Shown one piece after another: positions 19,433 through 30,901 of a DNA stretch of 64,000 bases (position 1 is the first letter of the stretch; every line of letters starts with the position of its first letter). The stretch is taken from positions 574,503,241-574,567,240 of the forward strand of contig NC_081410.1 of assembly GCF_030272615.1 (NCBI RefSeq). The letters run 5' to 3'. Made by a program: the position numbers and the translations under genes. The notes beneath the pieces were generated by a model that did no database searches, was not told the origin of the DNA, and saw only the letters and a program-made list of their open reading frames with translations. The stretch comes from Cryptomeria japonica (lineage: Eukaryota > Streptophyta > Pinopsida > Cupressales > Cupressaceae).

Positions 19433-22274
19433 TTATTGGTTGAATAATGTCAGCTTCTGAAGCAATCCTACATCTCCTCTGAGAAAATCCAATTCAACCC
19501 CCACATTTGAAAAAAACATCCCCCAAATAGGAGTGGTAAAAGGACAATGTAAAAAAATGTGGTTCACAAATTCCTCATTATTAAAACAGAGATAGCATAT
19601 GTTAAGGAAACAAAAGCCCCTCTTTCTCAAATTATTAGTAGTTAGAATCTTTTTTTGCAGGAGGATCCAAAAAAATATTGATTTTAGGAATCAAACCTGG
19701 ATACCAAGCCTTAGCCCAGCAAGGAGTAGGATCTTGGGATTGTTCCAGTAAAAGGATAGTAGAAGAGACTGAATAATTCCCTGACGAAGTCCCACACCAC
19801 ACCATATGGTCTTCCCTTCTAGTATTTAACACAACCTGGTTGATCATTAAATTTACCTGCTTAAGTTTGGGATCAATTGATCTGAGGTCCACCCACTTTT
19901 GATCTTTCTAGTAATCAGCCACTTCGGTGCCTATCTTCTCCTTACAATTCTGGATGAGCATATGAGAGGCATGTTTATTAAGAGGGGCTCCACCAATCTA
20001 AGCATTGTCCCAAAAGTCCACCTTCCTTCCATCACCTATTGCCCAGATATTGCCAAGACTAGCAATACCTTTAGCCTAGATAACACTATTCTAAATGAAA
20101 GAACCGCTTGGTATTTGATTTGATCCTAGGAAATCCTCAATGGTGGGAACTTTCCTTAAGTACTTTCCCTTCTAGATATCATTCCATTCTCCTTTTCCCT
20201 AATAAGTTCTGCAAATTTATTTGGCCAGAAGAGTTTTGTTCAAAGTTATGATATTCCTTAAACCTAGGCCCCCCTTCTTTTTGGGTTTACACACATTTTC
20301 CCATCCTATGAGAGACATTTTCTTCTTCTCCTCAACCCCAAACCACAGGAAGTCTTTCTGGATTTTCTCAACGACATCAACAAATTCGCCAGCAATTATA
20401 AGAAAGCTTAAAGAATACACTGGAAGTCTCTGGAGGGAAGATTTTAAGAGCTGGAATTTTCCAGCTTGACCAAGAAGGGTCCCTTTTCAACCAGCCAACT
20501 TTCTACTAAATCTATCAACCAGGCTATTCCATAACAGCTCCAAGGATTTCAATCCCAAGGAGAGGCCAAGGTAGATAGCAGGAGGCTTACCAATTTGGCA
20601 TCTAAGGATCTAGGCCATTCTAATTTGTCTGTCCTCTGGGGTTTTGAAGAAGAAAACAAAGTTTTTCTCCCAATTGATGGTTTGACCTGTTGCCAAACTA
20701 TAAGTATTGAGAAGGTTCTTCAGATTGGATGCTTCTTTGATAGAGGATGATCACATTAAAATGGTATCATCAACAAATTGTTGATGAGTGCAAGCTCTAA
20801 AACCAAAAGAGGGCGAAATACCTCTGAGGAGCCCCAAGGAAACAGAGTTGATGATAAATATACCCAGACATTCAGCCAAAATGATGAAGAGTATAGGGGA
20901 TATGGGATCCCCCTGCCTGATGCTCCTAGAAATTTTCAAGAATGTGGAAGGCACCCCATTGACAATGATAAAAAAAGAAGGGGTCGAGATGAGTTGGTCA
21001 ATTAGCTTAATAAACCTCACTCCAAAACCAAAAGCACCAAGCACCTTACCCAAGAAACTCCAGTCCACATGGTCATAGGCTTTAGAGAAATCCAGCTTCA
21101 TAAGAAATCCTTTCTTTTTTGAATCCACCAATGAATGAATGTTTTCATGGATAGCAATGATAGAGTCAAGGATTTGTCTACCAGGAACAAATCCACTTTG
21201 TTGGGGCGAAATGATCAGAGGAAGAATCCTTAGTAGCTTGCTAGTAACGACCTTAGAAATAATTTTGTAGAAAGAGATGCATAAGCTTATCGATCGGAAC
21301 TTATCCATAGAGTCTTCCCCTGGGCATTTGGGTATTAGAACCAAGAAGGTAGCATTAAGTTCCTTTAAGATCACCCTAGCCCCAAAGAACTATTGCACAC
21401 CTTTAACAACATCATCTTTGAGGATGTCCCAGAAGGATTGAAAGAAGAATAACGGAAATCCATCTGGGCCCGGGGCTTTGTTCCCGTTAAAAGAAAAAGA
21501 CAACTTTTTTGACTTGCTCCTTAGAAGGGATGGCCACCAAGGCCTTGTTCTAACCCTCGCTAATAGTAGAAGGGATACTTTCAAGGATGGCGTTCTCAGA
21601 CTGACCATCCAGACCAAATTCTACCGAAAGGAGTGAAGTAAATAAGTTCTTGGCTTCCTTCCCAATCTCATCATCCTTCCTCGTTTCTGTTCCCCCAATT
21701 CTTAGCTTCGATATTCTATTAGCAGCCTTGTGTTTCATCACGGTCATATGGTAGAATCTAGTATTTTTGTCCCCAGCTTTAAGCCATAGGGATCTAGACC
21801 TTTGTTTCCATAATTCTTCCTCTCTTCTGATAATCTTATGGTACTTCATCAGTACTTCATTTTCCTCACTGATTGAGACTTCATTGTATCCACTCATTTG
21901 GATTTTATCTTGCATTTTCTTGAGTTCCAGCTAGGTTTTGGTCTTGGCAGCAAACAGATCTCCGCAAACCTTCTTATTCCATTTTTTAATATTGTCCTTC
22001 ACATTTCTGAATTTTTTGGCAATTCTATACATAGCAGTACCTTTGGCATCAATAGACCACCACTTCTCAATGACCTGCACTAGGTTAGGGTGATCTAGCC
22101 ACATCCTTTCAAATCTGAAAGGGAAATTTCTTTTAACAATGGTGTTATCAGCAACAAAAATCACAAGGAAATGATCAGAACCTATCCTAGAGATAGCAAA
22201 GAGGGAACATTGGTAATGGTTAAACCACTCGTTAGAAATGAGGGCTCTGTCAAGTCTGACTTTCGACAGTGGTA
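19433..22274 (-). pseudogene. LINE ORF2: endonuclease end, reverse transcriptase, zinc region
   Basis: From the right: the end of an APE-type endonuclease with LSKVRLDRALISNEW and the catalytic SDH in RIGSDHFLV (about 22170). A linker with LWKQRSRSLWLKAGDKNTRF follows. The reverse transcriptase (21374-20751) has LIPKCPGEDSMDKFRSISLC, QSGFVPGRQILDSI, LMKLDFSKAYDHVDW, SIRQGDPISPILF and FVDD (Val in place of the usual Ala). Next come the post-RT region (20420-20217, FLWFGVEEKKKMSLIGWENV) and a zinc-binding zf-RVT motif (19630-19433, CYLCFNNEEFVNHIFLHCPF). Multiple stops and frameshifts make it non-functional. The N-terminal half of the endonuclease and any ORF1 are absent because of 5' truncation. 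Confidence 0.88.
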
Positions 22275-22287
22275 TTTGTCGAAAGTT

Positions 22288-22411
22288 ATTCACAAGAAAA
22301 TAAGGTTTTATAAAGTCAATTGCGAAGCAATGTAACATCATCTGAATAAATCAGTATTTCTTTTTTATAATTTTACTACTACAACACAACAATGGTTTGA
22401 TTTTCTCACCA
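22288..22411 (+). repeat. 3' LTR of short element, right portion
   Basis: Resumes the LTR after the LINE: ATTCACAAGAAAATAAGG, TTTATAAAGTCAATTGCG, AAGCAATGTAACATCAT, then ATGGTTTGATTTTCTCACCA. It aligns with 14565-14659. The end is set by loss of similarity a few bases later. Confidence 0.7.
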
Positions 22412-22757
22412 TTTGACAAAATAGAGATTGCTCTAAGTGGAGGGTTGGCTCACAATGATGGAAGGGATGAGAGTACATTAAAGGTGACTTATTTTCAGAG
22501 ATGTGAGATAATATTTTAAGAAACAAAATAATAGCCATCATATCTTTCAAAATGAGACTTCTTTACATGACAATTGTGGTGGAAAATAAGATTGGGACTT
22601 CTATACGTGATAGCTTTTTTTAACAAATATTTAATAAAATAAGAAAAGTTCAAGATGATGGAATTAATAAACTTGTAACACATAAAGTGTGGGATCCTCA
22701 TTAACATGCTTCCATTTACTATCATTTCCATTAAATATGAAATAAAGTTTTTAAAAG
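22412..22757. other. Spacer upstream of second sulfotransferase-like copy
   Basis: About 350 bases with no recognised feature. It contains neither exon 1 nor the first half of exon 2 of the sulfotransferase-like gene. Confidence 0.45.
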
Positions 22758-23195
22758 ATGAAAGGCATAGAACTGATGGAGTTGATGGAGCTGTGTCCTG
22801 AGGCAAAGATAATTCTCAGTGTGCGTGACACGCAAACGTGGTATGAGAGTGTAAAAGATACTGATTTCAGTGCTTACAATGATCCTTGTGATCAATCAGA
22901 GCTTACCCTAAATAAATTGACAGTGTGGGAAGGATTGTTTGGTGGGAGGTTCGAAGACAGAGAATACGCCATGAGTGTGTACGAGGCGCATGTGGAAGCT
23001 GTGAAAACTTACGTGCCTGCTCATAAATTACTTATATTCAATGTAAAGGAAGGATGGCCTCGTCTCTGCAATTTCTTGGGTGTTCCTCTGCCGCCAGCTG
23101 ATTTACCGTTTCCTCACGTCAATGATTCAACACAGTTCAACGAAATTCATTTTGCAAATGTAGAAAAAATTCTAGGCGGGTTTAAGAGAACATGA
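22758..23195 (+). pseudogene. Sulfotransferase-like gene, 5'-truncated second copy
   Basis: An open frame of 145 residues. Similarity to the first copy starts at about 22773 (LMELCPEAKIILSVRDTQTW) and runs to the end, with FGGRFEDREYAMSVYEAHVE, AHKLLIFNVKEGWPRLCNF, LGVPLPPADLPFPHVND and a C-terminal NVEKILGGFKRT that looks like the native end of the family. The 5' exon with the P-loop (PAPS-binding loop) and the first part of exon 2 are missing, so the protein could not bind the cofactor in the usual way. Codon 2929 region of copy 1's stop is TGG here. The uninterrupted frame suggests younger age than copy 1 or weak constraint; the upstream Met is probably fortuitous. Confidence 0.78.
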
Positions 23196-24403
23196 TGTGG
23201 ATGGGTTACCATATTTATTATGGTTATTCCTGTTATTTTAGGGTTTTGTTTTCAGGGTGCTTAATGAACCTTTTCTTATTGATATGTTTCTAATTATTAA
23301 AAAATATGCTACTTATAATATAAGTTTTTTGAATATAGTTCTATTCCATAATAAGATTACGGTAAAGTAAATTCAAGGATATACTTCCAATGTCCATATG
23401 TTTAGGTTATGTACAAATAAAAATCCATGATTAGATTTCTAAAGAATACTCTAGAGTGCATGTACATTACTTATGTTTCATACAATAGTTATTATAGTCT
23501 ATTTAGAGACTTATTTATTGAACATGTTTTCTGAAATTAGATTGCAATTATCTAATTAATTTTAAACTATTCTTCAATAGTTTAAAATTAGTGAATGAGC
23601 CCATCTCTTTTTCTGGCTTCCTTTTTTTTGGGAAACATGTAAGTCACTCTACCACTCTTCTTCTTGTCACACCCTCCTCTTCCATAAACATTCTCTCTTG
23701 GTTTACCAGTTCTTCAATTGATATTAGTTCAATTGTCCCTTGTATACGTGTTATTATTGACTTTACTATCTGTTTGTTAATTATAATATGACATTATTCT
23801 TTTTAGTGAAGAGTTGGTACATGATTATTTTGATGTTTCTATTGATACTATGAGTATTTAGATGAAGATATATTTTTCATTTGTAAGTTAGGAGTTTTTT
23901 CGAGTGGTAGATGTTTATAATGTTTTGATTTCTTTTGTTATTCATTCATAGACTTGCCATATGCTTTTATTTCCCATTTTTACAATCCTTCTATACTCAA
24001 GTATAACTTATGAGTCTTAGTTAAATTTTCTTATGATCTATCTTTCAATTATTATCCACCTTCTGCCTCTACTATACATGACATGATGCATAAACATGTG
24101 AATATGGGACATGGTGAATATAAATTTCATCTTATGTGAACACAATTAGAAATATATAATGGTATATCTAAGTTTATGTGCAAACATTTAAGCCACAAGT
24201 TGATACTAGCATATTATTTAACAATTCTTTAGACCTTGATTTTTTTACTTAACCTTTATTAAGCAAATTGTTGGAACCTAGTTTACAATGTATGGTGAGT
24301 TTCATCTAACAACCTCACAACTATTATTTTTTCTAATTTTCATGAGGATCTTGATATTAGAAACTTTTGAAATATAATATGATCACCCTAAATCATTTAG
24401 TAA

Positions 24404-24472
24404 TAACTTTGCACCATGTAAGGTTATACATTTTAAATATAACTTTGCACCATTATAAGGCTATACATTTTT
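24404..24472 (+). repeat. Two-copy tandem repeat, unit about 36 bases
   Basis: AACTTTGCACCATGTAAGG-TTATACATTTT is followed by AACTTTGCACCATTATAAGG-CTATACATTTT. The two copies differ at a few positions. Confidence 0.75.
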
Positions 24473-25734
24473 TCTATCATGAAATACATTGATAATCTAA
24501 AGATAGAGGTGTTCTATGTAAAAATAAAGCTCAATAATTCATAAAGAAAAGGAGGATTTAAAATTTTAGGATGCTCATAAAAAGATCTAGAGACAACTCT
24601 TGGCACTACCTAATCTAGATAGAAAAAGGTAAATGTAATGCATAAATTTTGTCTCTTACAAAGGAATAGTAATGTTCCTTGAGAATGAACCTTACAAACT
24701 ATATTAGAAGGAACCAATAGTTCTTAAACTATTTAAACTACTTGATTTTTCTTTCTACATAAATAAAATTTACAATTAAATAGTAAATTATAAGTTTATA
24801 AATTTGAATATTGTGTTTTAACAAACTAATGAAAATATATTTCCATTGGAGATGACTTACAATGCAATCTTATTAGAACTAGAAAACCCTAATTTCAAAG
24901 AACCTATAGTAAATTTTAGAGGTCTCTTCCATGGAAACAAGTGAATCACATTAATATCCTCATGTTCCATCCCAAATTCAAAACAAAAATTGCAATAAAA
25001 ACCAAAATGAGTGCTTGTCTGCACATAATAGAAAGAATGAACTTAGAGGAAATACACAAAATATTGACATAAGAAAATAAATATAGAAACTAAGAACTTG
25101 AATATTTATAAGTCACAAACTAGAATATCAAAGAAAGAGATATTAAAAGGTATCATCAAATTATGCTACTTCTTATAAAGTAAAACTTCTCCACAAAAAG
25201 AAGAAAGAAAATTATTTGGATGACTATTTGGGGGGCTCATCTTTGTCAACCCTTCATTTTGGTATTTCTACCTCCATGATAGCTTATTTTTTTAAGTAAT
25301 ATTCAAATATAAAAAATATGATTTCTTGAAAATAAAATCGTAATTATCTATGACATAGAAAAATCCAACTATATTATGCTTATGCTTGAAATATTTTAAT
25401 AAGAGCACAAAATAGTAGAGCAATAAAAAAAAGGAACAACGAAATTAAAACAAGATCACAAGGAAGTTGTGAAGAACCTAAACACAAACATTCTTTCTTC
25501 AACCTTATTTTTTGTGTGATCCCATAAAGATGATAATCAAAAAATCTTTACGAAAATGATATGTAAAATCTGATAGATCTTTGTTGGATGGTATGATTTC
25601 TACAAGGCTTCCAAAGTTTGAATTCTAGAGTTTTTTTTAGTGCATCTACATGCAAAATTGTTATTTTCAAATTGTTAGTGGGAAGGTAGTTCTCCAACTA
25701 CTATTAAACCTATGAATTCTCATTATTTGATAGT

Positions 25735-25930
25735 GTATTGAATAGATATCTAAACATGGTGATACCATTCAAAAATAATACTTTAGAGAGCCTAGAAGAT
25801 CATTAAATTTTCAAAAATATTAGTTTTTATTGTATTGAATAGATCTATCTAAATGTAGTGATACCATTCAAAATAACTTCAATTTACAAAGATAGGAACA
25901 ACATTAAATTGCTAAAAATATTAGTTTTTA
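25735..25930 (+). repeat. Two-copy tandem repeat, unit about 97 bases
   Basis: GTATTGAATAGAT starts at 25735 and again at 25832; each copy has GTGATACCATTCAAAA and ends with AAAAATATTAGTTTTTA. The copies have diverged moderately. Confidence 0.75.
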
Positions 25931-26083
25931 CCATTCATTCTATATTAAAGGGATAAAGTTAAAACAGAATGCAACATGAAATTGTAAGGGTGTGCAATAT
26001 TTGAAACTGCATTTTAACTTCAGTTTAGCATGCATATGAACGTATACTAAATATGCACTATAAAATAAAATAGAAATCATAAA

Positions 26084-27598
26084 TGTTGGACACAATATGC
26101 CACTGAGAGGGGGGGTGAATCAGTGATTTCTAAATCCTTTAATACTTTTACCTCCAAGAGAGATTACCGGTAACATAAAACTAGACAACACAAATCAACC
26201 ACACAAGGGGCACATCATATAACACCGGTATATAAGAGGAAACTCAAGATGGGAAAAACCTCGGTGAGAAGTGATGTTGGAGTCTACTGCTCCAATCTAG
26301 CCTCACAATGAAAACCTTCAGTTACAACATTTAGGGAACCAACCCAAGGAGTACCACTCCCACTTTAGGGCACCAACCCAAGGACCACCGAGCTCCAACT
26401 TAGTGATCTATCTTGTACATAATCAATTACAAAAGTAATAGTCTGATTACAAGTGAATCTTGTAACCACTGCATACACTTTATCCTGTCATTTTCTCACC
26501 TCCTCTACCTCACCAATTTACTTCTACTCTTCTTTCTATCTCCTTCTCAATCTCTCTGCTCACCTTCACTTCTTGCAGTTGATACTGGTTCCACTTCTAC
26601 CTGTTGGATGAACAGTCAAAACATACACCTATTGTTGGTTACTTTGGTCACTGATTTATCCTTTCTTTGCTCACTACTTGCAGGATCTTCTCTCCATACA
26701 CATATAGTTGCTTCACTCTCCACTACCTTCTATTTGGCATGAACACTGTCAGTTCCTACCTCTATAAATCACTTTGCAATTTTTTGGTTTATCTGATCTT
26801 GCCGGTTAAGCCACTGTTAAACCCTCACACTAGTTTTACCTTCCCTGCTATCTCTTTTCTTCAAATACTAAGTTCCTTGACTCTTCTTAGTCTTATCTCC
26901 TTTCTCTTCTTAGGATCACTCTCCTTCTCCATTCAACATCATCAAATATTGTCTTCTACCTTCATTCTTATTGCTTAGCTTTCCCACCAAAATGCAACTT
27001 CAAACTCTTTGCATGCAAGGGTTTCTTCCACTAGACATGAGGCGTATCAAATCAGATCTGATCTAATTCTACACAAAGATAGGCAAGCTACAAGAAATCA
27101 AGCATCATCTACCATATCTTCTTCCTTCCAAGGCATGTTTGCTAAACTTAGCAAACACTGACAGTCAGTCGACGAGGCACCAGATAAATCACCATAAATG
27201 GTTCTATAGATTGCATCACTGAGCTCATTCTTCACCTTCTCACTCTGCATCGATTGATGCATCTCATCGATCACCTGTATTCGACCTTTCTTGAGCCACA
27301 CACCTCTTCAACACCTTTGCAACACCTCCCATGATTTACGGGGTCTACAATTAATGGCGAACAACTCTGCAACAACCTCATCAGTGCACACTCCATCTAC
27401 CACTGCATGTATTTCCACCACCTTGAATCCACGTGGAACCTTTGTCAGCATTCACCTTAGCTCACCAAGTTGGTTTGACTTGGTCACCCACAAATTAAAC
27501 ACAACCACTGTGTGCATCTTACCAGTTCACAGACCTTGTCAGTTATACCCTAACCGATCTTCCTTTAACCTTGCACTTTTCTTCTGGTCTGGTGGAGT
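26084..27598 (-). repeat. Solo or truncated Copia LTR, related to Copia-1 LTR
   Basis: Read on the minus strand it ends ...GTCCAACA at 26084 and shows the motifs of the Copia-1 LTR end: a G/C tract with CACTGAGAGGGGGGGTGAA (26101-26119), a GGAAACTCAAGATGGGAAAA hairpin-like motif, and the AACCAACCCAAGGAG text that matches GGTTGGTGCC in Copia-1. Farther in (27330-27450) it matches the Copia-1 LTR around GGATTCAAGGTGG and GAGTGTGCA on the minus strand. The expected LTR start (GCCAACA on plus) is missing at the right; it abuts another LTR at 27599. Open frames such as 26413-26978 lie in this LTR and are not genes. Confidence 0.65.
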
Positions 27599-28310
27599 TG
27601 TGGGCAATTGACACTCTAATGGTTAGGTTTCACTATGTTTTCATTGATGGCAACATGATTTTAGGTCCTGACTTCATATGGTGTACCGATGGGCACTTCA
27701 CAAAACTACACCGGCACCGGCACCGGCATGATAGAAGATTTCTTTGGTCACCAAAAATGCAGGTCGACATGGTATGGTAAAGGATATCGATATTGGAGGC
27801 CAACACATCTTGGATCTGGCATCAGAAACCTTTTTTAATGCTTATTCATTTATGCTATTGTCGACATGTAAATATGATATTGTATATATCCTTGTAAGCT
27901 GACATAAGGCATAATTTTGTATAGGGTATATAGGAGAGATTGATTAGATCATTTTGTAATAGAGAAGAGAAAAAGAATAAGTGAATAGGGATAGACATGT
28001 GGAATGGATATATGAATGTAATATAATGTGAAATATATCAATGAGACTATGTATGTTAGGAATTCATTGTAAGGGTTATTCCGATACTTAGGTTTAGAGT
28101 TTTGACTGGAACATACAAAACTTAAACCAGAACTATATTCTGGCATTGGAGATGCTATACTAATCAATTCACACTTCTCTTGATTGTTGTCTGGATTGTT
28201 ATGTAGTCAGCGAGTCTCCTATTGTGATGAACAGTGTGCTCTAGGCTTTAAGCCTTCCTGCAAGTGGAGGCCCATCATATATTGTAATTGTTACTACTTA
28301 TTAAGTTGCC
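27599..28310 (+). repeat. Truncated Copia LTR related to the Copia-3 LTR
   Basis: Begins TGTGGGCAATTGACACTC, resembling the Copia-3 LTR start TGTTGGCAATTTAG. Its second half matches that LTR clearly on the opposite strand: GGAGATGCTATACT, TGTAGTCAG, GTGCTCTAGGCT and CCTTCCTGCA-GTG-AGGCCC (compare 38170-38330). It stops near 28310, before the C-tract and LTR terminus, where a different LTR begins. Three copies of the hexamer ACCGGC lie at 27709-27726. Confidence 0.6.
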
Positions 28311-29486
28311 ATTAGTTTTATATCCAAAGTCATTCTATATACTTTAGTCGGTTACTACTACCAAAATATTCAGTCGGTATGCACAGAGTAGTCAGTTATA
28401 GAAGAAAGTAGTCATAGAGCCTAGTATACACCGAGTTGTCTACCGAGTAACATTCTATGTCTACCAAGTCGCAATAATGATACACTGAGTTAATATACAC
28501 CGAGTGAAACATTTTACCAGATTCATTGAACCTAGACACTTGTGTGGAAACATGTTACAAGATCGAGGAGCAAAAGAACCGTTATCACATTGGAAATTGC
28601 ACTTAAGGATTGTGTATGATTTTGAGGTCATCTATCCAATGAAATATTTTGTATGGTTATTCATTCAATAAATCATGTTTGTAAGATCGAAGCAATGAAC
28701 TAGATCACCGACTTAAGAGATCTATTTATACAACATGGATTGGGACCAGATAGACATTATTGAGGTATGTGTGTATGAGTGTGAAGATAGACATATGTGA
28801 AAAGCAAAATCGCAGGAAAGCATTGAGTATTGAGACTGTCAGAGACACAAAGGTCACTGAGAAGGATTTTAGAGAACAGTCAAAGAACAGAGTAAACAGA
28901 AGGGTTTACTGAGTTACTTTATGGGTTACTGAGGTATGCTATAAGCAAGGTAATATCATTTTGAGCACATAGAATCTGCTATAATATTCCAGATGTAAAG
29001 TTGGAGATATTTGTAAAGATTTTATTGTAATATTTTGAAGTTGTAAGAGAAACCTTTAATAGGGTAAAAGACTCTAACAAAGTCTATAAATTATAAAGCC
29101 TTTAACCAAGTGCAGCATTTAGAATAAGTGTTGTAAAAACCTTTAGCAAGGTAGATCTAACGATCTTGATACTCCTAATAGGGTAAGCTATCAGAAATAG
29201 TTGAACATGTAGCTCTAACCGAGCACTCATTATTATTGCAGTATTGAAGTTGTGGGTGCCATCCCCACCACAGTTTTTCTCTCTAACCAAGAGTTTCTGC
29301 GTAACCAAAATATATGTGTTATGGAGTGAATCATGTATGATTGTTATTTATTTGTTTCAGCTTTATGTTATGTTACAACAGTTTTTGGTTTATGCATAAC
29401 AGTAAAGATATTTTTGAAGAAAACTTTTGAAGTACTGATTCACTCCTCCCCTCTCAGTACATTAGCTTTCCATATTGGGCCTAAAA
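28311..29486 (+). repeat. 5' LTR of non-autonomous element
   Basis: The right edge is set by the primer site: CCTAAAA, then ATTGGTATCAGAGC. The segment carries a TCCTCCCCTCTCAGTAC tract at 29444-29460, as in the other LTR families here. The left edge is only approximate, placed where the preceding LTR fragment stops. Confidence 0.6.
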
Positions 29487-29488
29487 AT

Positions 29489-29500
29489 TGGTATCAGAGC
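29489..29500 (+). other. Primer binding site of non-autonomous element
   Basis: TGGTATCAGAGC, a perfect match to the Copia iMet-type primer site, three bases after the LTR end. Confidence 0.9.
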
Positions 29501-29548
29501 TTCAATCTTGGAAAAGGGTTTAACAGCCTAAAGAAAAAGATCTTATCA

Positions 29549-30901
29549 ATGGAAGGCTATAAACAATCTCAGAGAATTGTGTATTTGCAAGAAGAGTTGG
29601 ATCATGCTAATCAAGTGATTGCAGACATGTAAAGACAAATGAAAAAATCATTCAAAGTTAGAAGAAGATTATCTGATGATTTACAGGATTCTCAAGAGCT
29701 AGTGGAACAAATTGAAACATCATCTGAGAATAGTATATCTGAAGAGACTGAAGAGATGATTGGAGAACTAAAAGAAAAGAACAAAGCACTGACTGATCAG
29801 CTAAAAGCAATGAAAAGAGGACATGAACATTTCAGCACACAGATGACTGAAAATCTTGATGCATTAAGGACAGCCGAGGAGAAAGTAAGAGATGTAGAAA
29901 GAGAAAAACAACAGCTTGAAGCATTAGTATCTGAAAAGAATGATGAAATCACAAGGTTAACTAGAATTCAAAGTAATCTGTCATATCAATTGGGTTATGC
30001 ACATCATGAAGCAAATCTGAAAAATGATGAGAATCAAGCATTGAAACTTGAAGTATCAAGGTTGACCGATGAACTTGAAACAGAGAAGAAATCCAAAGAA
30101 ACACTGAAGAAGAGCTATGAAGCATCAAAGATGTTGGATGAGCAACTGAATACAAGAAGACCCAACAAAGAAGCAGGACTCAGTTACAAAGGAAAAGACT
30201 CTACCGAGAAGGGAATCCACACTATCGAGAGAGGAGAATCATCAAAGCAAGCTAGAAACAAGAAGAACATCAAAGGAAAGAAGCCTATTTGCAACTACCG
30301 TGGAAATCAAGGTCATACTACTAACTTGTGCTAAATCAAAAAAGGTAAGCAACCGAATGTCATTAGGTATAATGGTTATTGTTACAATTGCAATAAGTAT
30401 GGTCACACATCTAACCAATGTAGGACAAAGTCTGTTAGCAATTATCAGAAGGCAAAATTCAAAGGGTTTTATAAAAACTGCAATAGATATGGACATAGTA
30501 CCGAGAAGTGTTGGCTTAAGCAAAAGAACTATATGTGGTTTGCACATCAAGCAAATACTAGAGGCTACCGAACTCACACAGATCCTTAACGACAATATTT
30601 TGCAGTACCATGGGATTACAATACAAGGATATGGTGTGAATGTTGTGGAAGATATGGACATATAAGTGCCAACTGCTTTATAAGGTTTGGAATGAACAAC
30701 CGAAGATCATGGAGAAATCTTGGTATGGCATGTTTTCATTGTCACAAAGTTGGACACTTGGCTAGAGATTGCAGAGATCAACCTAGAGGAGTCACTAAGG
30801 AAATAAAAGACAAATTACAGATGATTTGGAGAAAGAAGGAAATTGTGTCAAATGAAGAAAGCACCTTACCTACCGAGTTAGGTGCACCTATTCCAAATTA
30901 A
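29549..30901 (+). pseudogene. Coiled-coil and zinc-knuckle protein of non-autonomous element
   Basis: One reading frame from ATG 29549 to the stop at 30899-30901, with internal stops at about 29630, 30332 and 30587. Residues 1-220 are strongly heptad-like (EELDHANQVIADM; ELKEKNKALTDQLKAMKRG; EVSRLTDELETEKKSKETLK). A basic linker follows, then five CCHC-type motifs: a damaged CNYRGNQGHTTNLC, an intact CYNCNKYGHTSNQC, a damaged YKNCNRYGHSTEKC, CECCGRYGHISANC and CFHCHKVGHLARDC. There is no UBN2 capsid domain. The arrangement equals the region between gag and protease in Copia-1, but here it starts directly after the primer site. It likely binds nucleic acid and self-associates; this is inference from composition. 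Confidence 0.7.

Larger units (their letters stand above)
16647..22274 (-). mobile_element. 5'-truncated LINE (plant L1 type) in an LTR
   Basis: A 5,628-base minus-strand insertion flanked by the 13-bp direct repeat TTTGTCGAAAGTT (16634-16646 and 22275-22287). Reading from the right it has the last part of an APE-type endonuclease, reverse transcriptase, zinc-binding region and RNase H, then an additional ORF. The 5' end falls inside the endonuclease, as expected from incomplete target-primed reverse transcription. Only a very short T-run marks the expected poly(A) end at the left, so the tail has decayed or the end is atypical. Removing the insertion restores a continuous LTR that aligns with the 5' LTR at 14.46 kb, which strongly supports both boundaries. 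Confidence 0.82.
14462..22411 (+). mobile_element. Short-LTR non-autonomous Copia-like element, split by a LINE
   Basis: Two diverged LTRs of about 200 bases flank about 1.9 kb of internal DNA that lacks gag or pol. The 5' LTR (14462-14659) and the 3' LTR (16555-16646 plus 22288-22411) align through AAAATATTAC, TAGGTT, TTTATARAGTC, AAGCAATGTAACATCAT and ATGGTTTGAT. A primer site resembling TGGTATCARAG follows the 5' LTR and a purine run (TAAGGGG) precedes the 3' LTR. This is the size class of TRIM/SMART-like elements but with a longer internal region. The 3' LTR is interrupted by a 5.6 kb LINE. No target duplication of the element itself is evident, consistent with age. Confidence 0.7.
23196..26083. 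other. AT-rich intergenic DNA with two small tandem duplications
   Basis: About 2.9 kb without a recognisable gene or element. The first 60 bases resemble the 3' flank of the first sulfotransferase copy. The only structures seen are the two tandem duplications listed separately. Confidence 0.5.

Noticed and set aside
22758-22772. Upstream ATG of the second sulfotransferase copy as a true start
   Set aside because: Family similarity begins only after it and the P-loop exon is missing, so the ATG is probably accidental.
26413-27611. Plus-strand leucine/serine-rich frames
   Set aside because: They lie inside a minus-strand LTR; the composition follows the pyrimidine-rich strand and no protein family is recognisable.
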